DNA of 64,000 nt from an uncultured Draconibacterium sp. GTDB taxonomy: Bacteria; Bacteroidota; Bacteroidia; Bacteroidales; Prolixibacteraceae. The translations under genes and the position numbers were made by a program. Location of the stretch: contig NZ_OY781464.1 of assembly GCF_963676735.1 (NCBI RefSeq), positions 2,327,001 to 2,391,000 of the forward strand, given 5' to 3'. The stretch's first letter is position 1, and every line of letters starts with the position of its first letter. The notes beneath the pieces were generated by a model. It was not told where the DNA came from and ran no database searches. It saw nothing but the letters and a program-made list of their open reading frames with translations. Positions 50,718 through 60,619 of this stretch are shown in pieces.

Positions 50718-51293
50718 TTACAAACTGTCGGTTTCCTGTAAGTTTTGTACCTTTTCAGGCCCTTCAACTTTTTTAATTCCTTCGTAAAACTCCACAATGG
50801 GTTCAGTAGCTTTTTTTACCGGTTTGCTTCCTTTCTTTAGTTTATCGAATTCAGACAGATGTACAAGCCCCTGGTTATATTTGCTACCAACAAAGTGTAG
50901 CGTTTTAGTTGCATAGGCATAGGCTTCTTCCGGGTCGCTAAAGGTATCGTCGAAAGGTTTTTGCTGCTCCTGATAAAACAGAAAACCACCCAGCACAATG
51001 ATTACCGATGCGGCAATGCCTGTAACCATTTTCCACATGTTGCGGTATTTTGTTTTATCGCGGTGTTCGTTTTCAAGAATATAATCCATTACCTCCTCTT
51101 CAATATCCGGATCGTCCTGCGCGGCTGCAAGCTCCGAAATTCCACCAAAAAATTCGGCATAGGCTGCCAATTCTTCGGCCACCTCACCCGAGCTGAAGTA
51201 AGCATTTAATTGTTGCTCTTCAGCTGTGGTGCTTTCGCCGTTAAAGTAGCGTTGCAGTAATTGTAGTATTTCTTGTGTTTCCATCATTTTCAT
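50718..51293 (-). CDS. anti-sigma factor-like membrane protein
   Basis: 191 residues. The N-terminal ~95 residues are acidic and helical (EILQLLQRYFNGESTTAEEQQLNAYF), like the sigma-binding domain of Bacteroidota anti-sigma factors. One transmembrane helix (MVTGIAASVIIVLGGFLFY) follows, then a ~75-residue periplasmic part. No zinc-finger HxxxCxxC is present. It overlaps the upstream ECF sigma gene by 53 bp, indicating translational coupling, which supports the role. Confidence 0.78.
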   Translation of the reverse strand: MKMMETQEILQLLQRYFNGESTTAEEQQLNAYFSSGEVAEELAAYAEFFGGISELAAAQDDPDIEEEVMDYILENEHRDKTKYRNMWKMVTGIAASVIIVLGGFLFYQEQQKPFDDTFSDPEEAYAYATKTLHFVGSKYNQGLVHLSEFDKLKKGSKPVKKATEPIVEFYEGIKKVEGPEKVQNLQETDSL

Positions 51294-51786
51294 TAATCTT
51301 TAAAAATTCGTCGCGCACTTTTTTTCGTGCCCGCGACAGGTTTACCCTAATCGCATTAATCTTAAGCCCAGTAGCTTCGGCAATTTCGTCGTACGAGAGT
51401 TGTTCCAGATCGCGCATTTGCATTACCGTTTGTTGCAGCCCCGGCAGTTGTTCAACCAGCTTTTTTATTTGTGTTGCTGTTTCGCTTAACTCAACTTTTG
51501 AATGAACGTCTATGGTCTTTTCTTTTAACTTCCTATCGATTTCAGCATCAATCGGTACTGTTTTGTTGGCCCTTATCACATCCAGACACCGATTTCGGGT
51601 CATCCGCATGGCAAAAGCTTCAATATTCTCCACTTCGTCGAGTGTTTCCTTTCGTTGCCAAAGCTTCAGAAACACATCCTGAACCACATCGCGTGCCTGA
51701 TCTTCGTCGTGTAAAAAGTGGGTGGCAAAACGCAACAACTTTTTACTTACCGGCAATACCTTTGTTTTAAAATCTTTGGCAACCAT
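51241..51786 (-). CDS. ECF RNA polymerase sigma factor
   Basis: 181 residues with sigma region 2 (FLHDEDQARDVVQDVFLKLWQ...FAMRMTRNRCLDVIRA) and region 4 (LPGLQQTVMQMRDLEQLSYDEIAEATG-KINAIRVNLSRARKKV). It heads an operon with the overlapping anti-sigma gene and the DUF4252 gene. Its promoter has the ordinary TAnnTTTG box. Regulon unknown. Confidence 0.93.
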   Translation of the reverse strand: MVAKDFKTKVLPVSKKLLRFATHFLHDEDQARDVVQDVFLKLWQRKETLDEVENIEAFAMRMTRNRCLDVIRANKTVPIDAEIDRKLKEKTIDVHSKVELSETATQIKKLVEQLPGLQQTVMQMRDLEQLSYDEIAEATGLKINAIRVNLSRARKKVRDEFLKINENDGNTRNTTITATLL

Positions 51787-51823
51787 GTGCTCTTTTGTTT
51801 TGTTTCCGTTTTTTGCTTGTTTT

Positions 51824-51831
51824 CAAAATTA
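51824..51831 (-). promoter_or_regulatory. -7 box of the ECF sigma operon
   Basis: Minus-strand TAATTTTG, 37 bp upstream of the sigma ATG. Confidence 0.5.
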
Positions 51832-51908
51832 AGACGTAGCAGGAATAAAAGCATTACATGCTGTGGTATTTTTTTTGGATTTTGTTTTCATTAGGAAAGT
51901 TCAGAAAG

Positions 51909-51936
51909 CAAAAAAGGCCGCCAATGGCGACCTTTT
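51909..51936 (-). terminator. terminator of the M3 peptidase gene
   Basis: On the minus strand AAAAGGTCGCC-ATT-GGCGGCCTTTTTT; 10-11 bp stem with one mismatch, followed by Ts, 28 bp after the stop. Confidence 0.85.
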
Positions 51937-51963
51937 ATTATATTCTGTTCAATTGCTTCAGTT

Positions 51964-54084
51964 TTACAGCAAACCCCGTCCTTTTAATAAAGGTTCAATT
52001 CCCGGTTCTTTGCCACGGAAATTCATATACAAGGTCATCGGGTCGTCCGAGCCGCCAGCCGACAACACGTATTTACGGAAAGCAGCTGCGGTTTTTTGGT
52101 CGAACAATCCGTTTTCTTTAAAGGCATCAAAAGCATCTTTATCCAACACTTCGGCCCACAAATAGGCGTAATACCCTGATGAGTAACCACCGGCAAAAAT
52201 ATGCTGAAAATAGGTACTGCGGTAACGTGGTGCAATTTCCGGAATCAAACCGTATTTGTCCATCGATTCCTTTTCAAAAGCGCGCACATCCATGTTTGGC
52301 TCCACGCTTTCAAGGGTATGGTAATCCATATCCAGCAGTCCGGCAGCCAAAAACTCAACCGTAGCAAAGCCCTGGTTAAAATGCGCCGCGTTATTTATTT
52401 TTTCCACCAGGTCATTCGGAATAACTTCGCCTGTTTGGTAATGTTTGGCATATAAGGCCAGCATTTCAGGTTCAAACGCCCAGTTTTCCATAATCTGCGA
52501 AGGCAGCTCCACAAAGTCGCGTGCTACAGAAGTTCCCGACAAGGTTCTCGATTCGCAATTGGAAAGCAAACCATGCAAACCGTGCCCAAACTCATGAAAC
52601 ATGGTTAATACCTGGTCAAGGCTCAACAGCGAAGGTATGTCGTCGGTTGGTGCCGGAAAGTTGCAAACGTTGGTAATTACAGGAATTACATTTTTGCCCT
52701 CAATAACTTGTTGCTTACGGAACGAGCTCATCCATGCGCCACCGCGTTTACTAGGGCGGGCAAAATAATCGGTGTAAAAAATACCAATGGTACTTCCATC
52801 AGCTTCTTTTACTTCAAAGACTTTTCCATCCGGATGGTATTTAGGCAAATCGGTGCGTTCGGTGAAGTTAATGCCCCAAAGTTTATTGGCCAGCGCAAAA
52901 ATCCCCTGCTGCACATTGTCCACCTCGAAATAAGGTTTTACATCTTCTTCGCTCAGGGCGTATTTTTCCTGGCGCACTTTCTCTGCGTAGTACCACCAGT
53001 CCCAGCCTTGTATTTTTATACCTGCTCCTTCTTTATCGGCAATAGCCTGCATATCGGCCACTTCGTTTTTAGCTACCGGCAGGGCTTTTTCCCACACTTT
53101 GGTTAGAATATCGTAAACATTCGCCGGATTTTTAGCCATGTTTTCAGCTAAAATATATTCTGCGTGATTGTTGTAACCAAAAAGCTTGGCGCGCTCGCTG
53201 CGTAACTCAACGGTACGGGCAACAATTTTATTATTGTCTAATTCATTTTCGTTATCGCCTTTCATAATGTAGCCTTTGTAAAGCTTTTCGCGGTAAGCGC
53301 GGTTTGGCGAGTACGTAAGAAAGGGGTACAAACTTGGTCTACTAATCGTAAAAATCCATTTTCCTTCCTGTCCTTCTGCTTTGGCTGTTGCTGCGGCCGC
53401 CGAAATGGCAGCAGCCGGAAGACCTTCCAGTTCAGCTTCATCTTCAATAACCAATTTAAAGGCATTGTTATCTTTTAGCACGTGTTCGCCAAACTGTACT
53501 GAAAGCGTGGCCAGCTCACTATTAATTTCACGCATACGGGCTTTTTTATCGGCCGGAAGTTCAGCTCCACCACGTACAAATGCTTTGTATTTTTTCTCTA
53601 ACAAACGCGCCTGCTCTGTATTTAAATCCAGATTTTCGCGTTGCTCGTACACCTCTTTTACGCGTTTAAACAGACCTTCATTCAGGTTAATATCGTCGTA
53701 ATGCGCCGACAGCAATGGCTCAATATCCTTTTCAATAGCCTGAATGCTGTCGTTGGTGTGTGCACTGCTTAAATTACTGAATACATTATAAACACGATTC
53801 AGAAAAGCACCTGATTTATCCAAAGCCACCAGGGTATTTTCAAATGTTGGTGCTTCGGTGTTGTTTACAATCGCATCAATCTCCTCTTTGTGCAAACGCA
53901 TTCCCTCGGCAATGGCCGGTCTGAAATGATCGTCTGTAATCTCATCGAAAGGCGGTACACCAAAAGGAGTACTCCATTCTTTAAAAAACGGATTTTCCAT
54001 AGTTTCTGAACTTTCTTTTTTTTGGGTTTCACATGCTGAAAAAGCCAACCCTGCAATAAAAACAAAAAATAGCAGTTTTTTCAC
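51964..54084 (-). CDS. M3 family metallopeptidase (Dcp-like) lipoprotein
   Basis: 706 residues. GTG start, then a lipoprotein signal (LLFFVFIAGLAFSAC). The zinc motif HEFGHGLH (about 475) and the C-terminal FAGGYSSGYYAYLWAEVLDKDAF are characteristic of thimet-oligopeptidase/peptidyl-dipeptidase Dcp proteins. It trims dipeptides or oligopeptides, here exported to the periplasm or outer membrane. Monocistronic, with its own terminator. Confidence 0.94.
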   Translation of the reverse strand: MKKLLFFVFIAGLAFSACETQKKESSETMENPFFKEWSTPFGVPPFDEITDDHFRPAIAEGMRLHKEEIDAIVNNTEAPTFENTLVALDKSGAFLNRVYNVFSNLSSAHTNDSIQAIEKDIEPLLSAHYDDINLNEGLFKRVKEVYEQRENLDLNTEQARLLEKKYKAFVRGGAELPADKKARMREINSELATLSVQFGEHVLKDNNAFKLVIEDEAELEGLPAAAISAAAATAKAEGQEGKWIFTISRPSLYPFLTYSPNRAYREKLYKGYIMKGDNENELDNNKIVARTVELRSERAKLFGYNNHAEYILAENMAKNPANVYDILTKVWEKALPVAKNEVADMQAIADKEGAGIKIQGWDWWYYAEKVRQEKYALSEEDVKPYFEVDNVQQGIFALANKLWGINFTERTDLPKYHPDGKVFEVKEADGSTIGIFYTDYFARPSKRGGAWMSSFRKQQVIEGKNVIPVITNVCNFPAPTDDIPSLLSLDQVLTMFHEFGHGLHGLLSNCESRTLSGTSVARDFVELPSQIMENWAFEPEMLALYAKHYQTGEVIPNDLVEKINNAAHFNQGFATVEFLAAGLLDMDYHTLESVEPNMDVRAFEKESMDKYGLIPEIAPRYRSTYFQHIFAGGYSSGYYAYLWAEVLDKDAFDAFKENGLFDQKTAAAFRKYVLSAGGSDDPMTLYMNFRGKEPGIEPLLKGRGLL

Positions 54085-54115
54085 TTGAATATAATTTAGT
54101 TAATATTTTGTATTT

Positions 54116-54123
54116 CAAACATA
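54116..54123 (-). promoter_or_regulatory. -7 box of the M3 peptidase gene
   Basis: Minus-strand TATGTTTG, 31 bp upstream of the GTG start. Confidence 0.55.
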
Positions 54124-54361
54124 TACGATCGCTGTTAAATATTTGATGATCGATAACCGTGGAACTCGCATGATTTTAATTAGTAGCCTGTGTGTAAAGA
54201 CCTTCGCATGCTCGTTTCCTGTTTTCAATAATTACTGACTTTTCAAATTGTTGCGCAAGATAATACATTTAACTACAACCATAAATGACAGATTTCAAGT
54301 TTTGTTTGCTTTTGAATGGCTGACAGAAGCAGCTAAAATTTTTCCATCTCTTGCATTTTCC

Positions 54362-54369
54362 TATTTTTG
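54362..54369 (+). promoter_or_regulatory. -7 box fixing the PAP2 GTG start
   Basis: TATTTTTG ends 4 nt before GTG 54374, in the same arrangement as the LysE and mnmH promoters. Confidence 0.6.
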
Positions 54370-54373
54370 CGCT

Positions 54374-55183
54374 GTGCAGAAACGTCATTCTTTTTACCAT
54401 ATTATTCTTTTCGCATGCCTGCTGCTTCTCAGCCAGTTATGTCAGGCCGGCAATATTCAGCGAAGTAAATCCATGCCACTGTTAGCAGGAGCTGCGGATT
54501 CACACCTCACTTTTCACAACGATTCTAACCACCAGATAAATTTTGGGTACGCCGATAAACAAAGAGGACTGAAGCCTCTTATTGTTCCCTCTGCTCTTAT
54601 TGCAACAGGAACCTTGCTCCATTTTTCCGATGCAAAATACCGGTTAAACGATTGGCGATCAGAACATTTTAACTACCAGGGAAGCCTCGATGATTATTTG
54701 CGCCTCGGACCGGTGGCTGCCGTTTACGCCCTGAATGCTTTTGGTGTAAAAGGAAAAAATAACCTGGGCAACCAAACCGCACTACTGTTAAAAACGATGG
54801 TGCTTACCAGCGTGGTAACAAAAGGACTAAAAAACCTGACTGCAGTAGAACGGCCGGGAGGCGATGCCGGCTCCATGCCATCCGGACATACCTCCATTGC
54901 TTTTGCTGCGGCTCAGTGGATGCACCGCGAGTACGGCGAACGAAGCACCTGGTACAGCGTGGGTGCTTATGCCTGCGCCACTACTGTAGGTGTAATGCGT
55001 GTGGCCAAAGGCAGTCACTGGGCGTCAGATGTGCTGGTTGGAGCAGGACTGGGTATGCTTACCACCGAATTTATCTACCTTACCCATCAGTATAAATGGG
55101 ACCGCGAACACCTCCGCAATTTCGATATTTTCCCCTTTCAGCTAGGACAGCAAAAAGGCCTCTCCCTCGTTTACCACTTCTAA
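54374..55183 (+). CDS. PAP2-family phosphatase
   Basis: 270 residues from GTG 54374, which places a normal signal peptide (FYHIILFACLLLLSQLCQAG) at the N-terminus. The phosphatase motifs are K-x6-RP (KNLTAVERP), PSGH (SMPSGHTS) and R-x5-H-x3-D (MRVAKGSHWASDV). It dephosphorylates lipid phosphates such as undecaprenyl pyrophosphate or lipid A. The frame is open to TTG 54248 but contains no ATG, and the longer N-terminus would include the promoter. It lies directly upstream of the polysaccharide region. Confidence 0.88.
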   Translation: MQKRHSFYHIILFACLLLLSQLCQAGNIQRSKSMPLLAGAADSHLTFHNDSNHQINFGYADKQRGLKPLIVPSALIATGTLLHFSDAKYRLNDWRSEHFNYQGSLDDYLRLGPVAAVYALNAFGVKGKNNLGNQTALLLKTMVLTSVVTKGLKNLTAVERPGGDAGSMPSGHTSIAFAAAQWMHREYGERSTWYSVGAYACATTVGVMRVAKGSHWASDVLVGAGLGMLTTEFIYLTHQYKWDREHLRNFDIFPFQLGQQKGLSLVYHF

Positions 55184-55497
55184 ATATCAATCACGCCCCC
55201 CCATTCAACCATTCATAATCGCCCGTTCACCCATTCACCCATTCGCCCTCTCGTCCTCTCGCCCCATCTCCCTCTCGCCCCCTCAATCCCTCATTAACTC
55301 ATCCACTTCCAATTCCCAATTCCCAACTCCCAACTCACCCCATCGCCTCTTCAATCCTTCATTAACTCCCAATTCCTCACTCGGCCCTCGCCCCATTCGC
55401 CCCATCTCCCTCTCCCTCCATCTCCCTCTCCCCCTCTCGCCCCCTCGCCCCCTCGCCCCCTCGCCCCCTCGCCCCCAATCCCTCCATCAAAAAACCC
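55184..55497 (+). terminator. C-rich, G-poor tract, candidate Rho-dependent terminator
   Basis: The 314 bp after the PAP2 stop are strikingly C- and T-rich and almost free of G on the + strand (for example CCCATTCACCCATTC, CTCCCTCTCGCCCC). No stem-loop is visible. Long C>G unstructured RNA right after a stop codon is the classic signature of a rut site. It ends about 75 bp before the upxY promoter. No gene is present. Confidence 0.5.
55438..55476. repeat. CGCCCCCT octamer microsatellite
   Basis: Four exact tandem CGCCCCCT units and a fifth with one change; same 8-bp period as the GAAGGATT array at 12531 and the ACCCATTC units at 55220-55240. Confidence 0.85.
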
Positions 55498-55570
55498 ACC
55501 CCCTTATTTCTAAAAACATTGCGCTAAATAAACCTGACAGAAGTCCATTCTTTTTCTTCATCATATTTAT

Positions 55571-55578
55571 TAATTTTG
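55571..55578 (+). promoter_or_regulatory. -7 box of upxY
   Basis: TAATTTTG (TAnnTTTG), 22 bp before the ATG at 55601. Confidence 0.5.
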
Positions 55579-55600
55579 TAAACTTTACAGATAGCAACTA

Positions 55601-56128
55601 ATGACTGATAAGCAAGCACATAAGCAATGGCATGTGGTATACACCCGATCGCGTGCAGAAAAGAAAGTCCTGCGTGAACTTCACGACTGCAAGATCGAAT
55701 GTTTCCTGCCCATGCAAAAACAACTCCGGCAATGGAAAGACCGCAAAAAGTGGGTGGAGATGCCATTAATCCCGGGGTATTGTTTTGTAAATATTTCACG
55801 AAAAGAATACGACCAGGTACTGCAGTTAAGCAACGTTGTTCAATACGTAAGATTTGAACGTAAAGCCGCCATTATTAGCGAGCAGGAAATTGAAGCGCTG
55901 CAAACCATGCTGCACCAGTTTGATTTTGAAGTAGCTATTACCATGGAAAATTTCGAACCCGGCAAACGTGTGGAGGTTATTGAAGGGCCTATGGTTGGAC
56001 TAAAAGGAGAGCTGGTGGAGATGCGCGGTAAAAATAAATTTGCCTTGCGACTGGAACAAATTGAGACTTCCTTCCTGGTAGAAATTCCGGCGCACTATTT
56101 AAGTGCAGTTCCGGAACTCAAAAAATAA
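55601..56128 (+). CDS. UpxY-type NusG paralogue, transcription antiterminator
   Basis: 175 residues. The NGN domain (WHVVYTRSRAEKKVLREL, IPGYCFVN) covers about 9-110 and a KOW motif follows (RVEVIEGPMVGLKGELVEMRGK). UpxY proteins of Bacteroides read through the long leader of capsular polysaccharide operons, as RfaH does in enterobacteria. It is the first gene of the polysaccharide region. Between it and the export gene lie 5 kb of repeats and one duplicated gene, so its target leader may include these hairpins. Confidence 0.9.
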   Translation: MTDKQAHKQWHVVYTRSRAEKKVLRELHDCKIECFLPMQKQLRQWKDRKKWVEMPLIPGYCFVNISRKEYDQVLQLSNVVQYVRFERKAAIISEQEIEALQTMLHQFDFEVAITMENFEPGKRVEVIEGPMVGLKGELVEMRGKNKFALRLEQIETSFLVEIPAHYLSAVPELKK

Positions 56129-56299
56129 GACGAAACTTAGGAGTATTGAGGAATTGTTAAACTGACGATTTGTTAAATTGAAAAATTGTTGGATTGTTTG
56201 GCTTTTGGGTATTGTTCTGAAAAAAGCGACAAGTTTAAAGAAACGGAAAGTAACTGCAATAAAATTGCAGAGCCTGCTCCGAATACAATGCGGAGGTTT

Positions 56300-56615
56300 T
56301 AAACAATTCGAAATCAGGTTAATAAGTAAATTTGCAGTGAACTACTGGCCCGAACGATTCATAATCAAGTACCACTGTTGCATCGTTTTCCTGCCGGAGG
56401 CAATACTTTTTGGCCTGAACCAAAAAGTATTCAAAAAGTTCGAGGCTGCTTTTGCCCTTGGCATTTACCCTTCATAAAACCTAACTTCGGACGGCTGATC
56501 TCTTCGTTTCCTCAGAGCTTCCCGCTCTCAGTAAGATTTTATTTTGATTAAATACACGAGCAAAAGAGGCCGGAGCGTTTTAATGTAGCGTCGTTTCTTT
56601 TTACAGCGGTTTATG
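56300..56615 (+). repeat. dispersed hairpin repeat A, copy A1
   Basis: Perfect 12-bp stem AATACTTTTTGG / CCAAAAAGTATT at 56402-56431 around CCTGAA, followed by a second short stem (CTCT/AGAG near 56500). Confidence 0.85.
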
Positions 56616-56754
56616 AAAAAACAAATAAGGGCTTTATGCGGGTGCGTCAAAAATCCTTTGCTGGTGCGGGTTTGTAAACCGTACCTCAGCCATAGGCTGA
56701 TAAGTTATCTTTAATTCTGCCGAAGACACACCGATTGCAAATCGGCGCGAGCGG

Positions 56755-57030
56755 AGGGAACTGGCTCGAACGATGCATAATCAAGTGCCACTGTTGCATC
56801 GTTTTCCTGCCGGAGGCAATACTTTTTGGCCTGAACCAAAAAGTATTCAAAAAGTTCGAGGCTGCTTTTGCCCTTAGCATTTACCCTTTATAAAACCTAA
56901 CTTCGGACGGGTGATCTCTTCGTTTCCTCAGAGCTTCCCGCTCTCAGTAAGATTTTATTTTGATTAAATACACGTGCATAAGAGGCCGGAGCGTTTCAAT
57001 GTAGCGTCGTTTTTTTACAGCGGTTTGTGA
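56755..57030 (+). repeat. dispersed hairpin repeat A, copy A2
   Basis: Same hairpin at 56818-56847. It lacks the first ~55 bp of the other copies (preceded instead by CGCGAGCGGAGGGAACTGG). Confidence 0.85.
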
Positions 57031-57037
57031 AAAAACA

Positions 57038-58471
57038 AAACCAATATACACTGGAAGTACATCAATTTAAAACTGAATGAAATTCAAAAGAAAATAACGA
57101 AGACATAAGTAATGAGTACAGCGTAGTGAGATTAGCCAAAGCTTCACCTTTTTCTCCATACTCATACCTCTATACTACTAATCATTAGTCTATTTAAAAT
57201 TTATAGAAACTGCAATAAAATGCCAGAGCCTGCTCCGAATACAATGCGGAGGTTTTAAACATAAACTGTAAAATAAACAGTATCAAAACCGGAAAAAAAG
57301 CCTGCGCGTTTTGCAAATCAAATATTATTGGCATTTTTACATCCCGAAAAAAGTTTAACTCGTGAAAAACCTCATCTTTCTATTTAGCCTGTTATTTATA
57401 GTAGCACAAGCCTGCGCACAACATCCCAATGCCGGGTTAATACTTGGCGCGAGTGCCGGTATGGCCAAAGTAAGTACCGAGCTTACTCCCGGATTTAAAA
57501 CCGTCCCCAACGAATTCAACCATAAATTTGCTCCTGCTGTCAGTCTCGAACTCTCGAAACTATTGGGCAATCATTTTGAAATTGGTACCGATGTAAACCT
57601 TACCCTCTTAAAAGGCGATACCGATAATCCCCAATTTTCGGCCGAGGGTATCCATGGCGCTATGAAAGACCCCATTACCGAACCGGTAGAATATAATAAC
57701 CAGCTCTTTGGCCAGCAGCTATTTGTGAGCTACTATTTCAGAACTTTTGAAGCCTACAGCCCCGGTTACCGCCTGGAACCTTTTGTACGGACAGGTATTG
57801 GCTATCAGGCCTACACTGCTGGTTTTAAATATATTGATGCCCCGGATGACGAATTGATTTTTGGAAAAAACAAAGGCAATTACAAAAAATACGAACTTTT
57901 TGAAGCCGTATATTTTGTTGCATTAGGTGTAAAAACAAAATTCTCCAATCACTTTTTTATGAACACCACTGTAAGTTTCAACTATTCCAATTACGATTTT
58001 CTTGATGTGGTGCACAATTACAACACGGACGGCAGCTTTGCCGACCTCAGGGGCCTGTACACGGCATTCAAAATCGGCTTTTTTTATCAATCCAACGAAA
58101 TTGATAAACACAAAAGCCGGCGTGGCCAATACAACAAACCGGTACTACCCTTTTCGGGGAAATAAACCACGATGCACTGGAAGTACATCGATTTAAAATT
58201 GAATGAAATTCAAAAGAAAATAACGAAGACATGAGTAATGAGTACAGCGTAGTGAGATTAGCCAAAGCTTCATCTTTTTCTCAATACTCATATCTCTATA
58301 CTATTAATCATTAGTCCATTTAAAATTTATAGAAACTGAAAGTAGCTGCAAAAAAATTGCAGAGCCTGCTCAAAATACATTTCAGAGGTTTTAACCAAGT
58401 CGAAATCAGGTTAATAAGTAAATTTGCAGTGAACTACTGGCCCGAACGATTCATAATCAAGTGCCACTGTT
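57038..58471. repeat. tandem duplication, unit 1 (1434 bp)
   Basis: Read by eye as identical to 58714-60147, offset 1676 bp. It covers one outer-membrane protein gene, its flanking B and C repeats, and the start of the following A repeat. Confidence 0.9.
57362..58165 (+). CDS. outer-membrane beta-barrel protein, copy 1
   Basis: 267 residues, GTG start, signal peptide (LIFLFSLLFIVAQACAQ). The mature part has alternating beta-strand patterns with an aromatic-rich girdle (LFVSYYFRTFEAYSPGYRLEPFVRTGIGYQAY), suggesting a small outer-membrane barrel of the OmpA/porin-like PorT type. No catalytic motif. It lies between repeats in the polysaccharide region and is duplicated exactly at 59038. Function unknown; a conserved motif search would decide the family. 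Confidence 0.8.
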   Translation: MKNLIFLFSLLFIVAQACAQHPNAGLILGASAGMAKVSTELTPGFKTVPNEFNHKFAPAVSLELSKLLGNHFEIGTDVNLTLLKGDTDNPQFSAEGIHGAMKDPITEPVEYNNQLFGQQLFVSYYFRTFEAYSPGYRLEPFVRTGIGYQAYTAGFKYIDAPDDELIFGKNKGNYKKYELFEAVYFVALGVKTKFSNHFFMNTTVSFNYSNYDFLDVVHNYNTDGSFADLRGLYTAFKIGFFYQSNEIDKHKSRRGQYNKPVLPFSGK

Positions 58472-58710
58472 TCATAGTTTTCCTGCCGGAGGCAATACTT
58501 TTTGGCCTGAACCAAAAAGTATTCAAAAAGTTCGAGGCTGCTTTTGCCCTTGGCATTTACCCTTCATAAAACCTAACTTCGGACGGCTGATCTCTTCGTT
58601 TCCTCAGAGCTTCCCGCTCTCAGTAAGATTTTATTTTGATTAAATACACGTGCAAAAGAGGCCGGGGAGTTTCAATGTAGCGTCGTTTTTTTACAGCGGT
58701 TTATGAAAAA
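58395..58710 (+). repeat. dispersed hairpin repeat A, copy A3
   Basis: Perfect 12-bp hairpin at 58494-58523; lies between the two gene copies. Confidence 0.85.
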
Positions 58711-58713
58711 ACG

Positions 58714-60147
58714 AAACCAATATACACTGGAAGTACATCAATTTAAAACTGAATGAAATTCAAAAGAAAATAACGAAGACATAAGTAATGAGTACAGCGT
58801 AGTGAGATTAGCCAAAGCTTCACCTTTTTCTCCATACTCATACCTCTATACTACTAATCATTAGTCTATTTAAAATTTATAGAAACTGCAATAAAATGCC
58901 AGAGCCTGCTCCGAATACAATGCGGAGGTTTTAAACATAAACTGTAAAATAAACAGTATCAAAACCGGAAAAAAAGCCTGCGCGTTTTGCAAATCAAATA
59001 TTATTGGCATTTTTACATCCCGAAAAAAGTTTAACTCGTGAAAAACCTCATCTTTCTATTTAGCCTGTTATTTATAGTAGCACAAGCCTGCGCACAACAT
59101 CCCAATGCCGGGTTAATACTTGGCGCGAGTGCCGGTATGGCCAAAGTAAGTACCGAGCTTACTCCCGGATTTAAAACCGTCCCCAACGAATTCAACCATA
59201 AATTTGCTCCTGCTGTCAGTCTCGAACTCTCGAAACTATTGGGCAATCATTTTGAAATTGGTACCGATGTAAACCTTACCCTCTTAAAAGGCGATACCGA
59301 TAATCCCCAATTTTCGGCCGAGGGTATCCATGGCGCTATGAAAGACCCCATTACCGAACCGGTAGAATATAATAACCAGCTCTTTGGCCAGCAGCTATTT
59401 GTGAGCTACTATTTCAGAACTTTTGAAGCCTACAGCCCCGGTTACCGCCTGGAACCTTTTGTACGGACAGGTATTGGCTATCAGGCCTACACTGCTGGTT
59501 TTAAATATATTGATGCCCCGGATGACGAATTGATTTTTGGAAAAAACAAAGGCAATTACAAAAAATACGAACTTTTTGAAGCCGTATATTTTGTTGCATT
59601 AGGTGTAAAAACAAAATTCTCCAATCACTTTTTTATGAACACCACTGTAAGTTTCAACTATTCCAATTACGATTTTCTTGATGTGGTGCACAATTACAAC
59701 ACGGACGGCAGCTTTGCCGACCTCAGGGGCCTGTACACGGCATTCAAAATCGGCTTTTTTTATCAATCCAACGAAATTGATAAACACAAAAGCCGGCGTG
59801 GCCAATACAACAAACCGGTACTACCCTTTTCGGGGAAATAAACCACGATGCACTGGAAGTACATCGATTTAAAATTGAATGAAATTCAAAAGAAAATAAC
59901 GAAGACATGAGTAATGAGTACAGCGTAGTGAGATTAGCCAAAGCTTCATCTTTTTCTCAATACTCATATCTCTATACTATTAATCATTAGTCCATTTAAA
60001 ATTTATAGAAACTGAAAGTAGCTGCAAAAAAATTGCAGAGCCTGCTCAAAATACATTTCAGAGGTTTTAACCAAGTCGAAATCAGGTTAATAAGTAAATT
60101 TGCAGTGAACTACTGGCCCGAACGATTCATAATCAAGTGCCACTGTT
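58714..60147. repeat. tandem duplication, unit 2 (1434 bp)
   Basis: Identical to 57038-58471. The first differences on either side are single-base changes (57037/58713 and 58472/60148) inside the A repeats. Confidence 0.9.
59038..59841 (+). CDS. outer-membrane beta-barrel protein, copy 2
   Basis: Identical in sequence to the gene at 57362 (267 residues, GTG start). No base difference was seen, so duplication was recent, is kept identical by gene conversion, or is an assembly artefact. The flanking repeats would provide homology for unequal crossing-over, which could expand or lose copies. Confidence 0.8.
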   Translation: MKNLIFLFSLLFIVAQACAQHPNAGLILGASAGMAKVSTELTPGFKTVPNEFNHKFAPAVSLELSKLLGNHFEIGTDVNLTLLKGDTDNPQFSAEGIHGAMKDPITEPVEYNNQLFGQQLFVSYYFRTFEAYSPGYRLEPFVRTGIGYQAYTAGFKYIDAPDDELIFGKNKGNYKKYELFEAVYFVALGVKTKFSNHFFMNTTVSFNYSNYDFLDVVHNYNTDGSFADLRGLYTAFKIGFFYQSNEIDKHKSRRGQYNKPVLPFSGK

Positions 60148-60390
60148 GCATAGTTTTCCTGCCGGAGGCAATACTTTTTAGCCTGAACCAAAAAGTATTC
60201 AAAAAGTTCGAGGCTGCTTTTGCCCTTAGCATTTACCCTTTATAAAACCTAACTTCGGACGGGTGATCTCTTCGTTTCCTCTGAGCTTCCCGCTCTCAGT
60301 AAGATTTTATTTTGATTAAATACACGAGCAAAAGAGGCCGGGGAGTTTCAATGTAGCGTCGTTTTTTTTAACAGCTGTTTTTGAAAAAAC
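60070..60390 (+). repeat. dispersed hairpin repeat A, copy A4
   Basis: Hairpin at 60170-60199 with one mismatch (TTTTTAG in place of TTTTTGG). Confidence 0.85.
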
Positions 60391-60619
60391 TAAACCACTA
60401 TGCACTGGAAGTACATCGATTTAAAATTGAATGAAATTCAAAAGAAAATAACGAAGACATGAGTAATGAGTACAGCGTAGTGAGATTAGCCAAAGCTTCA
60501 TCTTTTTCTCCATACTCATATCTCTATACTATTAATCATTAGTCCATTTAAAAGTTATAGAAACGGAAAGTAGCTGCAAAAAAATTGCAGAGCCTGCTCA
60601 AAATACATTTCAGAGGTTT

